Below, piece by piece: positions 16,951-25,188 of a stretch of 64,000 bases of DNA; positions within the stretch are counted from its first letter, which is position 1; each line of letters begins with the position of its first letter. A program made the position numbers and the translations under genes. The notes under the pieces are model-generated. The model had not been told where the DNA came from and did not search any database. It saw only the letters and a program-made list of their open reading frames with translations. This stretch comes from Pseudonocardia sp. (GTDB lineage: Bacteria > Actinomycetota > Actinomycetes > Mycobacteriales > Pseudonocardiaceae), in assembly GCA_025869365.1 (NCBI GenBank), contig JAOZVV010000173.1, positions 1 to 64,000 of the forward strand, in the 5' to 3' direction.

Positions 16951-17871
16951 TCAGTAGTGCCAGGGGTAGGGGGACCAGTCCGGCTCGCGCTTCTCCAGGA
17001 ACGAGTCCCGCCCCTCGACGGCCTCGTCGGTCATGTAGGCCAGCCGGGTCGCCTCCCCGGCGAAGAGCTGCTGGCCGACCAGGCCGTCGTCGATCAGGTT
17101 GAACGAGTACTTGAGCATGCGCTGGGCCTGCGGGGACTTCCCGTTGATCTCCTTCGCCCACTGCAGCGCGGTGGCCTCCAGCTCGGCGTGCGGGACGACC
17201 TCGTTCACCGCGCCCATCCCGTGCATCTGCGCAGCACTGTAGGTCCGGCCGAGGAAGAAGATCTCCCGGGCGAACTTCTGGCCGACCTGGCGGGCCAGGT
17301 ACGCCGAGCCGTAGCCGCCGTCGAAGGAGCCCACGTCCGCGTCCGTCTGCTTGAACCGCGCGTGCTCGGCGCTGGCCAGGGTCAGGTCCGCGACGGCGTG
17401 CAGCGAGTGTCCGCCGCCCGCGGCCCAGCCCGGAACCACGGCGATGACGACCTTCGGCATGAACCGGATCAGCCGCTGGCACTCCAGGATGTGCAGCCGC
17501 CCCGCGCGCCCGGGCTCGACGGTCTCCGAGGTCTCACCGGACGCGTACTGGTAGCCGGTGCGTCCGCGGATCCGCTGGTCCCCACCGGAGCAGAACGCCC
17601 AGCCGCCGTCCCGCGGCGACGGGCCGTTGCCGGTCAGCAGCACGCACCCGATGTCCGAGGAGGTGCGCGCGTGCTCGAGGGCGCGGTAGAGCTCGTCGAC
17701 CGTGTGCGGGCGGAACGCGTTGCGGATCTCGGGTCGGTCGAACGCGATCCGCACCGCTCCCGTGTCCACCGCGCGGTGGTAGGTGATGTCGGTGAAGTCG
17801 AATCCCGGGACCTCACGCCACGCGGTGGGATCGAACAGCTCGGAGACGAAGCCGGATGCCGGTGCACTCAC
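16951..17871 (-). CDS. menB: 1,4-dihydroxy-2-naphthoyl-CoA synthase
   Basis: 306 aa crotonase-fold enzyme that cyclises o-succinylbenzoyl-CoA. The diagnostic segments are FCSGGDQRIRGRTGYQY, VPGWAAGGGHSLHAVADLTL (oxyanion hole) and DADVGSFDGGYGSAYLARQVG. The C-terminus FLEKREPDWSPYPWHY is the MenB-specific tail. GTG 17871 has TAGGGT 6 nt upstream on its strand. It is followed directly by menE. In M. tuberculosis menB and menE are separated by several genes, so this arrangement is tighter. Confidence 0.97.
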   Translation of the reverse strand: MSAPASGFVSELFDPTAWREVPGFDFTDITYHRAVDTGAVRIAFDRPEIRNAFRPHTVDELYRALEHARTSSDIGCVLLTGNGPSPRDGGWAFCSGGDQRIRGRTGYQYASGETSETVEPGRAGRLHILECQRLIRFMPKVVIAVVPGWAAGGGHSLHAVADLTLASAEHARFKQTDADVGSFDGGYGSAYLARQVGQKFAREIFFLGRTYSAAQMHGMGAVNEVVPHAELEATALQWAKEINGKSPQAQRMLKYSFNLIDDGLVGQQLFAGEATRLAYMTDEAVEGRDSFLEKREPDWSPYPWHY

Positions 17872-17877
17872 GCCCCG

Positions 17878-17883
17878 ACCCTA
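17878..17883 (-). promoter_or_regulatory. -10 hexamer of menB-menE
   Basis: This is TAGGGT on the minus strand, 6 nt before the GTG start of menB. Confidence 0.45.
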
Positions 17884-17915
17884 GGCGGTGCGGCGGCCGC
17901 GCCTCCAGTCGGTGA

Positions 17916-18587
17916 TCAGTCCGCCACACGCTCGCGGTGCGTGCGCCCGGCCTCGGCCTGCAGTGCCGCCTCCAGGTCCGGGGGCAGCGCGCCACCCGCC
18001 GGAAGCGCGTCGACCAGGAGCGCCGCGACGTCGCGCAGCTTGCGGTTGCTGGCCTGGGACGCGGCGACGAGCAGTTCGAAGGCGCGCTCGTCCCCGCAGC
18101 CGTGCCGGAGCATCAGCATGCCCTTGGCCTGCTCGATCACGGGCCGGCTGCGCAGCGCGCGCTCGAACTGCCCCGCCCGCTCGCGCAGGCCGGACTGCCA
18201 GTGCTCCACGATGCCCTCGATCTCGGCGACGTAGCCGGTGAGGGCGACGAGCGTGCCGTCGGCGGCCCGCTCGCCGTCACCGACGACGACCACGGGGCGC
18301 TCCTCGGGGGCCAGCAGCCGGAACCCGGTGCCGAACGGCCGGTCCGCGCCGAGCGCGCCGGTGATCACGGAGGTCTCGGGGACGTCGTCCGGATGGCGGT
18401 CCGCGAGCAGCTCGGCCGGGTGCAGCACGACGTCGCCGGACCACTCCCAGCGTCCGTCGCGCAGGTCGAGGCGGAAGCGCCCGACCCGTCCGGCAGGGGA
18501 CGGTCCGCTGAGCGCGTCGAGTCCGGCCCGGCGGGCGGGGCGGACGCGGGCCTCGATCGGGCGTGCGGGATCGAGGTCGTCGGGCAT
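17916..18587 (-). CDS. PAS-like and ANTAR-domain RNA-binding antiterminator
   Basis: 223 aa. The C-terminal ~70 residues (LRSRPVIEQAKGMLMLRHGCGDERAFELLV, then SNRKLRDVAALLVDAL) match the three-helix ANTAR domain, which binds tandem hexaloop RNA hairpins to prevent termination. The N-terminal ~120 residues (FRLDLRDGRWEWSGDVVLHPAELL) resemble the PAS-type sensor usually joined to ANTAR in actinobacteria. ATG 18587 is chosen internally to the longer ORF because the upstream translation lacks coding character and the methionine begins a PAS-type N-terminus. No cognate histidine kinase gene is adjacent. The target RNA is unknown. Confidence 0.85.
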   Translation of the reverse strand: MPDDLDPARPIEARVRPARRAGLDALSGPSPAGRVGRFRLDLRDGRWEWSGDVVLHPAELLADRHPDDVPETSVITGALGADRPFGTGFRLLAPEERPVVVVGDGERAADGTLVALTGYVAEIEGIVEHWQSGLRERAGQFERALRSRPVIEQAKGMLMLRHGCGDERAFELLVAASQASNRKLRDVAALLVDALPAGGALPPDLEAALQAEAGRTHRERVAD

Positions 18588-18733
18588 GGGCACCTGTCCA
18601 GCGGTCTCGGTCTGTGAAGGGACCGCGGGCCTCGCTGCTGGACCTGCGCCGGGCGACGTTAGCAAGTCCCCCACCGACACCCGACGACCGACTCCCCGGC
18701 CGGCGGCCCGTCGCGCCGTTTGACCAGTGGTGT

Positions 18734-18745
18734 GTGGCATGTCAC
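18734..18745. promoter_or_regulatory. Operator-like palindrome upstream of the GntR gene
   Basis: GTGGCATGTCAC differs by one base from the perfect palindrome GTGGCATGCCAC found upstream of the next gene at 19531. It lies 53 bp before the GntR start. Shared sites around a regulator and its neighbour are typical of FadR/FCD autoregulation. Confidence 0.6.
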
Positions 18746-18798
18746 TCTCGGCGGGTGCGGGATTGCCGAGCGGGTGGTCGGGTGAAGGATCTCCGGAT

Positions 18799-19527
18799 GT
18801 GAAGGCACTGGCGCAGAACGAGACCGTCAACGCGCAGGTGCTCACCGCCCTGCGCGCCGCGGTGATCACCGGTGAGCTCGCTCCCGGGACCCTGCACTCC
18901 GTGCAGACCCTGGCCACCGAGCTAGGTGTGTCCCGCACCCCCGTCCGCGAGGCGTTGATCAAGCTCGCGCAGCAGGGGATGGTCCGGTTCGAGCGCAACC
19001 GCGGTGTCCGGATCCTGCAGACCTCGCTGCACGACCTCGAGGAGGTCTTCGCGCTGCGGCTGCTGCTGGAGCCCGCCGCGGTGCGGCGGGCGGTCACGAG
19101 GCTGGACGAGCCCACCCGCAAGGAGCTCCGCAAGCTCTTCGCCGCGATGCAGAAGGCCGCCAAGGCGGACGACGAGTTCACGATGCTCGAGCACGACCGG
19201 CGCTTCCACCGGGTCGTCCTGGAGGCCTCGGGCAACACCCGCCTCGCCACCTATGTCGACGGGCTGCGGGACATGGTGCTGCGCCGCGGCGTCTCGACGG
19301 CCCGGGAGTCCCGCAGCCTCGACGACATCGTCGACGAGCACGCGGAGATCCTGGTGCTGATCGAGGCCGGGGACAGCGACGGTGCCGCCCAGGCCATGCG
19401 GGCCCACATCCTGCACACCGCCGAGCTGCTCATCGCGCAGGAGGCGGGCGCCGAGGTGGGGGCCCTGGACATCGACCTCGGGTGGACGAACCCGGCCGCG
19501 GGGGATGCGGACATGCGCCCGGATTGA
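18799..19527 (+). CDS. GntR family (FadR/FCD subfamily) transcriptional regulator
   Basis: 242 aa. The N-terminal winged helix is visible in LRAAVITGELAPGTLHSVQTLATELGVSRTPVREALIKLAQQGMV. The C-terminal all-helical FCD ligand domain has the metal-ligand pattern DRRFHRVVLEASGN, then DEHAEILVLIEAGD and AQAMRAHILHTAEL. GTG 18799 (VKALAQNE) with GAAGGA 9 nt upstream is preferred; the frame is open to ATG 18727, but that would put the operator inside the gene. Palindromic GTGGCATG(C/T)CAC sites flank the gene, so it probably represses itself and the MBL-HOT operon. FCD regulators commonly respond to short hydroxy or carboxylic acids, which fits the neighbouring genes. Confidence 0.9.
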   Translation: MKALAQNETVNAQVLTALRAAVITGELAPGTLHSVQTLATELGVSRTPVREALIKLAQQGMVRFERNRGVRILQTSLHDLEEVFALRLLLEPAAVRRAVTRLDEPTRKELRKLFAAMQKAAKADDEFTMLEHDRRFHRVVLEASGNTRLATYVDGLRDMVLRRGVSTARESRSLDDIVDEHAEILVLIEAGDSDGAAQAMRAHILHTAELLIAQEAGAEVGALDIDLGWTNPAAGDADMRPD

Positions 19528-19530
19528 CGA

Positions 19531-19549
19531 GTGGCATGCCACATGCCAC
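19531..19549. promoter_or_regulatory. Operator-like palindrome plus extra half-site upstream of the MBL gene
   Basis: The perfect 12-bp palindrome GTGGCATGCCAC (19531-19542) is followed at once by a further half-site, giving GTGGCATGTGGCATGCCAC on the minus strand. It starts 4 nt after the GntR stop and lies about 55-70 bp before ATG 19604. Confidence 0.65.
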
Positions 19550-19561
19550 CGTTCGGAGGCA

Positions 19562-19580
19562 TCGCGTGTGTCGCACGCGA
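19562..19580. promoter_or_regulatory. Hairpin in the leader of the MBL-HOT operon
   Basis: TCGCGTG-TGTCG-CACGCGA is a perfect 7-bp stem between the operator and the ribosome-binding site (AAGGGG). It may be a weak terminator of the regulator gene or a leader element. No known riboswitch was recognised. Confidence 0.35.
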
Positions 19581-19603
19581 CCTCCAGTGCCGAAGGGGCC
19601 ACG

Positions 19604-20416
19604 ATGGCAACTGCGAACAAGCTCAGCGTCATCCCGTGCGGGGCCATGCACGCCGACCTCACCTTCCTCCTGCTCAAGCCCGGGGTCAGTATCAAGACCC
19701 GATCCGAGAAGGACTCCCCGATCAACTGGGTGGAGGTGCCGACGCACTGCGTCCTCGTCGAGACCGACGAGGGCAAGCTGCTGTGGGACACCAGCTGTCC
19801 GTCGGACTGGGAGACCCGGTGGAAGCCCACCGGGCTGCAGGAGTTCTTCCCCTACGACCAGGTGGCGGACGACGAGTACCTCGACGCCCAGCTCAACAAG
19901 ATGAACGTCGGTCTCGACGAGATCGACTACGTCGTGCTCTCCCACCTGCACTTCGACCACGCCGGCAACGCGCAGATGTTCAAGAACACGGACGCGAAGC
20001 TGATCTGCTCGGACAAGGAGAAGGAGTTCGCGCTCAACTTCGAGGGGGACTTCAACGGCGCCCACCTCAAGGCGGACTACGAGGGCCTGAACTGGGAGAC
20101 CGTCTCCGGTGACCAGGAGATCCTGCCCGGGGTCAAGCTCATCCAGGCGCCCGGGCACACCGTCGGCACGATGTCGATGCAGGTCGACCTGCCGGACTCG
20201 GGGACGATGATCTTCACCTCGGACGCCGTCTACATGGGGGAGAGCTACGGCCCGCCGGCCGCCCCCGCCGCGATCGTGAACAACCTCGAGCAGTGGTTCC
20301 AGTCCGTGGAGAAGCTGCGCAAGATCCAGGAGGAGACCGACGCCACGATGGTCTTCGGCCACGACGCGCAGCAGATCCGCGAGCTCCGCAAGGCGCCGGA
20401 GGGGTCGTACACGTGA
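19604..20416 (+). CDS. MBL-fold hydrolase of the AttM/AiiB N-acyl-homoserine or gamma-butyrolactone lactonase group
   Basis: 270 aa. The dinuclear metal site is complete: SHLHFDHAG (HxHxDH), APGHTVGTM, TSDAVY (bridging Asp) and FGHD. The C-terminal stretch SVEKLRKIQEETDATMVFGHD resembles Agrobacterium AttM/BlcC, which opens gamma-butyrolactone to 4-hydroxybutyrate and also cleaves acyl-homoserine lactones. ATG 19604 follows AAGGGG. Its stop overlaps the next GTG (GTGA), so it is translationally coupled to a predicted 4-hydroxybutyrate-oxidising enzyme, which supports the butyrolactone reading. The actual lactone is not determined by sequence. Confidence 0.85.
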   Translation: MATANKLSVIPCGAMHADLTFLLLKPGVSIKTRSEKDSPINWVEVPTHCVLVETDEGKLLWDTSCPSDWETRWKPTGLQEFFPYDQVADDEYLDAQLNKMNVGLDEIDYVVLSHLHFDHAGNAQMFKNTDAKLICSDKEKEFALNFEGDFNGAHLKADYEGLNWETVSGDQEILPGVKLIQAPGHTVGTMSMQVDLPDSGTMIFTSDAVYMGESYGPPAAPAAIVNNLEQWFQSVEKLRKIQEETDATMVFGHDAQQIRELRKAPEGSYT

Positions 20417-21711
20417 CCTACCCGGCAGATGCACAGCTCACCGAGGAGACGATCTTCACCTGGGGTGCGCCGCCCCTGAAGTTCGGCGCGGGCGCCATCG
20501 ACGAGGTGGGCTTCGAGCTCAGCGGGTACGGCGTCAAGCGCATCCTGATCGTCACGGACCCGGGCGTGAACGCGCTCGGCGCGCCGCAGCGCCTCGCGGA
20601 CAGCCTGAAGCGCTACGACATCGAATCCGAGATCTTCGACGGCGTCCACGTCGAGCCCACGGACGACTCGATGAACAAGGCCACGGAGTACGCCCGCGTG
20701 CAGGGCCCGTGGGACGGGTTCGTCGCGGTCGGCGGCGGCTCGGCGATCGACACGGCGAAGGCCATCAACCTGCTGACCACCCACCCCGGCGAGCTGATGG
20801 ACTACATCAACAAGCCCATCGGCAACGCGAAGGTGCCCCCCGGCCAGCTCAAGCCGCTGATCGCGGTGCCGACGACGGCCGGGACCGGCTCCGAGTCCAC
20901 CGCGATGTGCGTGCTGGACATCCTGTCGATGAAGGTCAAGACCGGGATCAGCCACTGGCGCCTGCGCCCGACCCTGGCCGTCATCGACCCGCTGCTGACG
21001 ATGAGCCTGCCCCCGGAGGTCACCGCGGCGTCCGGGATGGACATCGTCTGCCACGCGGTGGAGTCCTACACGGCGCGCTACTACGACACCTTCGACCGCA
21101 AGAAGCCCGAGGAGCGGGTGACCTACTGCGGTTCGAACCCGGTGTCCGACCTCTGGTGCGAGAAGGCGATGACCCTGCTCGCGCAGTCCTTCCGGAAGGC
21201 CGTGCACGAGGGGCACGACAACCTCCAGGCGCGGTCGGACATGATGATGGCCGCGACGTTCGCGGGCATGGGCTTCGGCAACTCCGGGGTGCACATCCCG
21301 CACGCGAACGCCTACCCGATCGCGGGCATGGTCAAGGACTACCGGCCGGCGGGCTACCCGCAGGACGAGCCGATGGTCCCGCACGGGCAGTCGGTGTCCC
21401 TGACCGCGCCCGAGGCGTTCCGGTTCTCCTTCGAGAGCGCGCCGGAGCGGCACCTGCGGGCCGCGGAGCTGATGGACCCGCGTGCGGACAAGCACAGCAA
21501 GCCGAGCGAGCAGCTGCCGTCCGTGCTGATCAGCCTGATGAAGGACATCGGCATCCCCAACGGGATCGGCGGCGTCGGCTACACCGAGTCCGACGTCCCG
21601 GACCTCGTCCCGGGGACGATGAAGCAGCAGCGCCTGCTGGCGACCTGTCCGAAGACGCCGTCCGAGGACGACATCGCCGACATCCTCACCAAGTCCGTCG
21701 AGAACTGGTAA
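20413..21711 (+). CDS. Hydroxyacid-oxoacid transhydrogenase (ADHFE1-like iron-containing alcohol dehydrogenase)
   Basis: 432 aa. The animal orthologue ADHFE1 transfers hydride from 4-hydroxybutyrate to 2-oxoglutarate, giving succinic semialdehyde and D-2-hydroxyglutarate without consuming free NAD. The resemblance is strong and collinear: VEPTDDSMNKATEYA, VAVGGGSAIDTAKAINL, PLIAVPTTAGTGSES, GMDIVCHAVESYT, GSNPVSDLW, ARSDMMMAATFAGMGFGNSG and VPHGQSVSLTAPEAF. The nucleotide GGGS loop and iron-site histidines (CHAVES, HIPHANAYP) are present. GTG 20413 overlaps the lactonase stop. An ordinary NAD-linked 4-hydroxybutyrate dehydrogenase is the alternative, but sequence order fits the transhydrogenase better. 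A long terminator hairpin follows. Confidence 0.85.
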   Translation: MTYPADAQLTEETIFTWGAPPLKFGAGAIDEVGFELSGYGVKRILIVTDPGVNALGAPQRLADSLKRYDIESEIFDGVHVEPTDDSMNKATEYARVQGPWDGFVAVGGGSAIDTAKAINLLTTHPGELMDYINKPIGNAKVPPGQLKPLIAVPTTAGTGSESTAMCVLDILSMKVKTGISHWRLRPTLAVIDPLLTMSLPPEVTAASGMDIVCHAVESYTARYYDTFDRKKPEERVTYCGSNPVSDLWCEKAMTLLAQSFRKAVHEGHDNLQARSDMMMAATFAGMGFGNSGVHIPHANAYPIAGMVKDYRPAGYPQDEPMVPHGQSVSLTAPEAFRFSFESAPERHLRAAELMDPRADKHSKPSEQLPSVLISLMKDIGIPNGIGGVGYTESDVPDLVPGTMKQQRLLATCPKTPSEDDIADILTKSVENW

Positions 21712-21717
21712 CCGCCT

Positions 21718-21758
21718 GTGCGCGGAAACCGTCGCCGTGGGCGGCGGTTTCCGCGCAC
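21718..21758. terminator. 19-bp stem terminator after the transhydrogenase gene
   Basis: GTGCGCGGAAACCGTCGCC pairs with GGCGGCGGTTTCCGCGCAC across a 3-nt loop, with one mismatch. It starts 6 nt after the stop codon and ends just before the FmdB ribosome-binding site, so it may limit read-through into fmdB and the FAD enzyme. Confidence 0.8.
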
Positions 21759-21779
21759 GAGCACCGGAGGTGCACAGCC

Positions 21780-22295
21780 ATGCCGATCTACGTCTTCCGG
21801 TGCGAGTGCGGGGTGCGCTTCGAACACCTCGCCTCGATGACCGACCCCACCACCCCCGGCTGCCCGCGGTGCGGCGGCGAGACCCGCAAGGTCCCCGCCG
21901 GGTTCTCCCTCGGTGGCCAGGCGAACCCGGGCCTGAGCAAGGACGAGATGCCCCAGACCTGGAAGGGCGTCTACGACGGCAACCCGGAGTACATCGACCG
22001 GATGCGCCGGACCTGGGACGGCCGGCAGAAGCTGGAGGAGAAGTACCCCGAGATCGCCGGGGACCAGCGGCCGATCCTGGCCCACGAGGGGAAGTTCCAC
22101 AACGCGCCGCTGAGGGCGGGGGACATCCAGCTCTCGGGGACGGCCCCGACGCCGGGTCACGGGCACGGCCACGGTCATGGGCACGGCCACGGGCACAGCC
22201 ATGAGCCCGCCCCGAAGAAGGCGGACCCGCCGCCCGCGTCCGCACCCACCTCTGCAGCCACCTCGGGGCCCGCCCCGGCGACACCGTCAGACTGA
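21780..22295 (+). CDS. FmdB-type zinc-ribbon protein with histidine-rich tail
   Basis: 171 aa. The N-terminus MPIYVFRCECGVRFEHLASM followed by GCPRCGG is the FmdB/CxxC_CxxC_SSSS zinc ribbon, here C-x-C and CPRC. A helical middle (YIDRMRRTWDGRQKLEEKYPEI) follows. The tail contains seven His-Gly pairs and a final HSH (GHGHGHGHGHGHGHSH), then a Pro/Ala end. FmdB proteins are small regulators or accessory factors of amide and alcohol catabolism operons; their molecular role is unclear. The His tail suggests metal storage or delivery, perhaps to the iron or zinc enzymes next door (inference). GGAGG precedes ATG 21780. Confidence 0.85.
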   Translation: MPIYVFRCECGVRFEHLASMTDPTTPGCPRCGGETRKVPAGFSLGGQANPGLSKDEMPQTWKGVYDGNPEYIDRMRRTWDGRQKLEEKYPEIAGDQRPILAHEGKFHNAPLRAGDIQLSGTAPTPGHGHGHGHGHGHGHSHEPAPKKADPPPASAPTSAATSGPAPATPSD

Positions 22296-22299
22296 CGCG

Positions 22300-25188
22300 G
22301 TGAGCGTGCACGACCCCATCACCGGAACCGACCGGATCGCCGGACTCGTCACCGACCTGAGCGCCGCGGTGGGCGGTGACGTCCGGTTCGACGACGCCAG
22401 CCGCGCGATGTGGTCCGCGGACGCGTCGAACTACCGGAAGCTCCCGATCGGGGTGGTGGCGCCGCGCGACGCCGCGGACGTCGAGGCGGCGATGGCGGTC
22501 TGCCGGGCGCACGAGGTCCCGGTGCTGCCCCGCGGCGCCGGGACGTCGATCGCCGGGCAGGCCGTCAACACCGCGGTCGTGCTGGACTTCCGCAGGTACA
22601 TGAACCGGATCCTCGAGGTGGACCCGGACGCCCGCACCGCCCGGGTCGAGCCGGGGGTGGTCTGCGACGCCGTCCGGGACGCCGGCGCGCCGCACGGCCT
22701 GACCTTCGGCCCGGACCCGTCCACGCACAACCGCTGCACGATCGGCGGGATGATCGGCAACAACGCCTGCGGCTCGCACTCCGTGGCGTGGGGCAAGACG
22801 GTGGACAACGTGCACGCGCTGTCCGTGCTCACCTACCGCGGCGAGCGGCTCACCCTGGGCCGGGGGCAGTCGACGGGCACGATCCCGGACCGGCTCCGCG
22901 CGCTCGGCGAGCGCTACGCGGACGACGTCCGGACCAGCTTCCCGGACCTCACCCGCCGGGTGTCGGGCTACAACCTGGACCAGCTGCTGCCCGACGGCGA
23001 GTTCGACCTGGCCAGGGCCATGGTCGGCACCGAGGGCACCTGCGCCACCGTGCTGGACGCGACGGTCCGGCTGGTCGAGTCCCCGCCGGCCCGTGCGCTC
23101 GCCGTCCTGGGGTTCGCCGACGCCTACGTCGCCGCGGACAACGTGATGGTGGTCCGCGAGCACTCGCCGCTGACCATCGAGGGCATGGACGCCGGGCTGA
23201 TCGCGGCCCTGCGCGCGTCGAACCCGGTGGAGACGGCGAGCCGCGCGCTGCCGCCCGGCGGCGGCTGGCTCTACGTGGAGACGGGCGGGCAGGACCGCGC
23301 CGAGGCCGAGGCCGCCGCCCGGGCCGTCGCGCGGGCGATGAAGCCCTACGGCGCGTCGAGCCTGGTCGTCAGCGACCCGGCGCGGATGAAGGCGCTCTGG
23401 CGGATCCGCGAGGACGGCGCGGGGATCCTCACCCGTTCACCCGACGGCGGCGAGGCCTGGCCCGGCTGGGAGGACGCCGCGGTGCCGCCGGAGAAGTTCG
23501 GCGCCTACCTGCGGGAGTTCGACTCCGTGCTGGCGCGCCACGGCCGCAAGGGCGTGTACTACGGCCACTTCGGGGACGGCTGCCTGCACGTCCGCATCGA
23601 CTTCGACCTGCTCACGAAGCCCGGCATCGCGAACTTCCGCGCGTTCATGGAGGACGCCGCGGACACCGTCGTCGCGCACGGGGGTTCGCTCTCCGGTGAG
23701 CACGGGGACGGCCGCGCCCGCTCCGAGCTGCTGGACCGGATGTACCCGAAGAAGATCATCGGGGCGTTCGAGGAGTTCAAGGGCGTCTGGGACCCGGACG
23801 ACCGGATGAACCCGGGCTGCATCGTCCGCTCCGCGCGGATGGACGAGGACCTGCGCGTCTTCGTCGGGATGCCCACGATCCCGGACACCCCGCAGCTCGC
23901 GTTCGGCCACGACCGCGGCAGCTTCACCCGGGCCACCCGCCGCTGCCTGGGCGTCGGCAAGTGCGTGACGGACCACGGCGGCGTGATGTGCCCCAGCTAC
24001 CGGGCCACCGGCGAGGAGATGCACTCCACCCGCGGCCGGGCCCGGCTGCTGTTCGAGATGGCCAACGGCGAGGTGATCGACGGCGGCTGGCAGAACGACG
24101 ACGTCGCCGAGGCCCTGGACCTGTGCCTGTCCTGCAAGGGCTGCAAGCGGGACTGCCCGGTCGGGGTGGACATGGCGTCGTACAAGACGGAGTTCCTGGC
24201 CCAGCGGTACCACCGCAAGCTGCGCCCGGCGTCGCACTACTCGATGGGTGCGCTGCCGCGGTGGCTGCGGCTGGTGGGGATGCTGCCCGCCGGGCTCGTC
24301 GACGGGATCAACGCGCTCGCGAGGGTGCCGTGGCTGGCCGGGATCGCCAAGGCCGCCGGTGGGATCGCGCCCGAGCGGGGCATCCCGGAGATCGCCCGCG
24401 AGACGTTCACGACCCGGGCCCGCGCGGACTCGATCGTCGATCGCGGGCCTGCCGCTCCGGCCCCCCGCGGCCGCATCCTGCTCTGGCCGGACACGTTCAC
24501 GGACCATTTCGACCCGGACATCGCCGAGGACGCCGTCGTGGTGCTGACCGCGCTCGGCTACTCCGTCGAGCTGCCGCCGCGCGGGGTCTGCTGCGGGCTG
24601 ACCTGGACGTCGACCGGGCAGGTGGGCGCGGCCCGGCGGGTGCTGCGGCGCTCGCTGAAGACCATCGAGCCGTGGCTCAGCGCGGGTGTCCCCGTCGTCG
24701 GGCTGGAGCCCTCCTGCACGGCCGCCCTGCGGGCGGACGGCACCGAGCTGCTGCCCGAGGAGCCCCTGGCGGCCGCCCTGGCCGGCGGGGTGAAGACCTT
24801 CGCCGAGCTGCTGGCCCAGCACCTCGACGAGCTCCCGGACCTGGTCGTCGGCCCCGGTCAGCGCGCGCTCGTGCAGGTCCACTGCCACCAGCACGCGGAC
24901 CTCGGGGCGGACGACGACCGGGCCGTGATGAAGGCGCTCAAGGTCGAGGCCGAGGTGCTGGACTCCGGCTGCTGCGGCCTCGCCGGGAACTTCGGTTTCG
25001 AGAAGGGCCACTACGAGGTGTCGATGGCGGCGGCGGAACGGGTGCTGCTGCCGGCGGTCCGCGGGGCGGACGCGGACGTCGAGGTGCTGGCGGACGGGTA
25101 CAGCTGCCGGACCCAGCTGCGGCAGGCCGGGACCCGGGAGCCGGTGCACCTCGCGCAGCTCGCGGCGCGCGCCCTGGGCCTGCGCTGA
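22300..25188 (+). CDS. FAD-linked and Fe-S oxidoreductase, D-2-hydroxyglutarate dehydrogenase (YdiJ)-like
   Basis: 962 aa. The order is: FAD-binding PCMH domain (~residues 40-220, VLPRGAGTSIAGQAV and CTIGGMIGNNACGSHS), FAD-oxidase C domain (YYGHFGDGCLHVRIDFDLL, SGEHGDGRARSELLDRMY), ferredoxin-like region (CLGVGKCV, GGVMCPSY, CLSCKGCKRDCPVGVDMASYK) and a CCG-type Cys-rich domain (CCGLTWTSTGQ, CCGLAGNFGFEKGHYEVS). This matches E. coli YdiJ, which oxidises D-2-hydroxyglutarate; glycolate or D-lactate dehydrogenases are relatives. Beside an ADHFE1-like enzyme that makes D-2-hydroxyglutarate, recycling to 2-oxoglutarate is the natural role. GTG 22300 starts 5 nt after the fmdB stop. Electrons probably go to the quinone pool. 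Confidence 0.88.
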   Translation: MSVHDPITGTDRIAGLVTDLSAAVGGDVRFDDASRAMWSADASNYRKLPIGVVAPRDAADVEAAMAVCRAHEVPVLPRGAGTSIAGQAVNTAVVLDFRRYMNRILEVDPDARTARVEPGVVCDAVRDAGAPHGLTFGPDPSTHNRCTIGGMIGNNACGSHSVAWGKTVDNVHALSVLTYRGERLTLGRGQSTGTIPDRLRALGERYADDVRTSFPDLTRRVSGYNLDQLLPDGEFDLARAMVGTEGTCATVLDATVRLVESPPARALAVLGFADAYVAADNVMVVREHSPLTIEGMDAGLIAALRASNPVETASRALPPGGGWLYVETGGQDRAEAEAAARAVARAMKPYGASSLVVSDPARMKALWRIREDGAGILTRSPDGGEAWPGWEDAAVPPEKFGAYLREFDSVLARHGRKGVYYGHFGDGCLHVRIDFDLLTKPGIANFRAFMEDAADTVVAHGGSLSGEHGDGRARSELLDRMYPKKIIGAFEEFKGVWDPDDRMNPGCIVRSARMDEDLRVFVGMPTIPDTPQLAFGHDRGSFTRATRRCLGVGKCVTDHGGVMCPSYRATGEEMHSTRGRARLLFEMANGEVIDGGWQNDDVAEALDLCLSCKGCKRDCPVGVDMASYKTEFLAQRYHRKLRPASHYSMGALPRWLRLVGMLPAGLVDGINALARVPWLAGIAKAAGGIAPERGIPEIARETFTTRARADSIVDRGPAAPAPRGRILLWPDTFTDHFDPDIAEDAVVVLTALGYSVELPPRGVCCGLTWTSTGQVGAARRVLRRSLKTIEPWLSAGVPVVGLEPSCTAALRADGTELLPEEPLAAALAGGVKTFAELLAQHLDELPDLVVGPGQRALVQVHCHQHADLGADDDRAVMKALKVEAEVLDSGCCGLAGNFGFEKGHYEVSMAAAERVLLPAVRGADADVEVLADGYSCRTQLRQAGTREPVHLAQLAARALGLR

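Noticed and set aside
20413-21711. NDMA-dependent methanol dehydrogenase (Mno/Mdo) as identity of the iron alcohol dehydrogenase
   Set aside because: The neighbouring FmdB gene suggested it, but conserved blocks and their order fit ADHFE1-type transhydrogenases much better than the Mdo proteins I can recall.
20245-23163. 972-aa minus-strand ORF, together with other very long antisense ORFs (25945-29985, 46234-48981, 13085-15547)
   Set aside because: These run opposite to clearly identified genes or across several of them, are Arg/Gly/Asp/Val-rich and motif-free, and are typical frame shadows of high-GC DNA.
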